DNA of 6,599 bases from Lewinellaceae bacterium (GTDB lineage Bacteria > Bacteroidota > Bacteroidia > Chitinophagales > Saprospiraceae), in the NCBI GenBank assembly GCA_020636075.1, contig JACJYO010000026.1:1-6599 (forward strand). Direction: 5' to 3'. How positions within the stretch are numbered: the first letter of the stretch is position 1; each line of letters begins with the position of its first letter. This document shows, in pieces, positions 5,786 through 6,599 of this stretch. The translations under genes were made by a program, and so were the position numbers. The notes under the pieces are model-generated. The model was not told the origin of the DNA, ran no database searches, and worked only from the letters and a program-made list of their open reading frames with translations.

Positions 5786-6599
5786 TTACGGCAGCTCCAC
5801 CTTCAACTCCCGAATCTGCTCATTAACCACCCCCAACCGCTTAACATACCGCTGAAACATCTCCAAACTAGTATGCCGGAAGTGCCGCATGGCGCTTTCC
5901 ACATCCACCCCGTTTTCCAGAAGGTAAAGCGCCAACGTGTCTTTCAGCGAGTACAGCGACAAGCCTTTGATGTGCTGTAGGGCGCCTTGCCGGTGCAGGC
6001 GGAGGAGCACTTGCCGGAACCGGTTCGACAGGGTGTTTACGCCGACCCGTTCAGGACCGGGCAAAAAGTCCCGGTTGTGCCGACCTTTTGCCCTGCCGAA
6101 AACGTAGTAGTTCTCCGGGTACTGATCCAGGTTGAACGCTGCCAGGTGTGGGATAATTTGTTTTGGGATAGTCACCACCGAGTTCCGCCGGTTTTTTGAC
6201 TGATCTCCGGAAAAGACCACAATGCCTTTTTTCAGGTCGATATTCCGGATGCGCAATTCCCGGATCTCGCCAGGCCGGATAGCCAGGTAGCCCAGCAGAA
6301 GGTACACCAGCCATAGCGGCCGGTCATTTTCCATCAGGTACTTAGCCAAAACGCGCTGCTCTTTCTGACTGAAGGGCCGCCGCATCGGATCGGCCACTGG
6401 TCGGTCTTGAATGCGTTTTACAAAATTTTCTTCGAGGTAGCTTCGCTGCACTAGTTCTGAAAAAAGCGAGCGCAGGTTGTTCTTCCGGGTATTGTGGGTG
6501 CTGTTGCGGATTTTCAGTTTGACGATGGTGTAGTCGAAATAAGCCTGGATATGCTCGAACTCGAGTTGCCCGCAGCGCAAGTTCTGCCAGCCGCGGGAT
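5786..6599 (-). CDS. Tyrosine recombinase (phage-type integrase), N-terminus outside window
   Basis: The open frame runs off the right edge (…SRGWQNLRCGQLEFEH), so the TTG at 6578-6580 is not a real start. About 271 residues are visible. An N-terminal SAM-like DNA-binding region (IQAYFDYTIVKLKIRN...NLRSLFSELV) is followed by the catalytic domain. Box I is GYLAIRPGEIREL with catalytic Arg at 6275-6277. The beta-hairpin Lys is in GDQSKNRRNSV. Box II reads YSLKDT (5936-5953) instead of HxxRHT, then FRHTSLEMFQRYVK with the usual His and nucleophile Tyr at 5846-5848. The Y-S-[WL]-K box resembles what I remember of Bacteroidota integrases (YSWKHTG), so it may be a clade trait rather than inactivation. 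The last 17 codons form repeat copy B. It precedes xisHI on the same strand and would be a natural partner for it; this is inferred from position only. Confidence 0.9.
   Translation of the reverse strand, partial: SRGWQNLRCGQLEFEHIQAYFDYTIVKLKIRNSTHNTRKNNLRSLFSELVQRSYLEENFVKRIQDRPVADPMRRPFSQKEQRVLAKYLMENDRPLWLVYLLLGYLAIRPGEIRELRIRNIDLKKGIVVFSGDQSKNRRNSVVTIPKQIIPHLAAFNLDQYPENYYVFGRAKGRHNRDFLPGPERVGVNTLSNRFRQVLLRLHRQGALQHIKGLSLYSLKDTLALYLLENGVDVESAMRHFRHTSLEMFQRYVKRLGVVNEQIRELKVELP
5789..5839. repeat. Direct repeat copy B, at the 3' end of the recombinase gene
   Basis: This copy encodes the recombinase tail after the nucleophile Tyr. It pairs with copy A at 4022-4072, differing at five bases. 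A crossover between the copies would keep the recombinase reading frame and replace its tail with the copy A version. Confidence 0.8.

Noticed and set aside
5987..6314. Shadow frames within the recombinase gene on both strands
   Set aside because: They are overlapped by the recombinase frame with its full set of catalytic boxes.
1..6599. CRISPR array or tandem repeat array
   Set aside because: No regularly spaced direct repeats are seen; only the two-copy 51-nt repeat and isolated palindromes.

Overview
The window looks like chromosomal DNA of a Bacteroidota bacterium, perhaps close to the Saprospiria (inference). The evidence is a stand-alone MnmD methyltransferase, promoter-like TTTG-N19-TAnnTTTG patterns, a tyrosine recombinase with the Y-S-x-K box I associate with Bacteroidota integrases, and the C-terminus of a Bacteroides-type AAA ATPase. 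No database search was possible, so all names rest on motif recognition.

Left part (1-1555), mostly on the + strand: the end of an unrecognised protein, whose stop codon touches a tRNA-Leu(CAA) gene with encoded CCA. A strong intrinsic terminator follows, then mnmD (tRNA wobble-uridine methyltransferase), a perfect 19-bp hairpin, and a small conserved hypothetical gene. The last part of that gene appears to carry two mutually compensating frameshifts.

Middle part (1572-4111), all on the - strand: a run of broken and complete genes. An alpha/beta-hydrolase lipoprotein gene is broken by about nine single-base indels, nearly all in short homopolymers, yet keeps all its catalytic motifs. It has a good Bacteroidota-type promoter. 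Next come a non-coding block, an intact pRiA4b ORF-3-like protein flanked by zinc-binding motifs, the 3' remnant of an AAA ATPase with a C-terminal nuclease-like domain, and a short orphan reading-frame tail.

Right part (4022-6599): the orphan tail and the 3' end of a tyrosine recombinase gene share an in-frame direct repeat of 51 nt (46 identical). Between the copies lie a secreted lipoprotein gene (+ strand) and an overlapping xisH-xisI pair (- strand). XisH and XisI are the factors needed for programmed excision of the cyanobacterial fdxN element. The arrangement of recombinase, xisH and xisI in one direction, bracketed by repeats, is the best candidate for an undescribed system: a possible 1.77-kb excisable unit whose loss would leave the recombinase gene in frame with an alternative tail. 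This is inference. Shared ancestry of two integrase tails is a simpler alternative.

The indels between about 1391 and 2459 cross two genes, while every other gene in the window is clean. A local consensus error is therefore as likely as real gene decay there.
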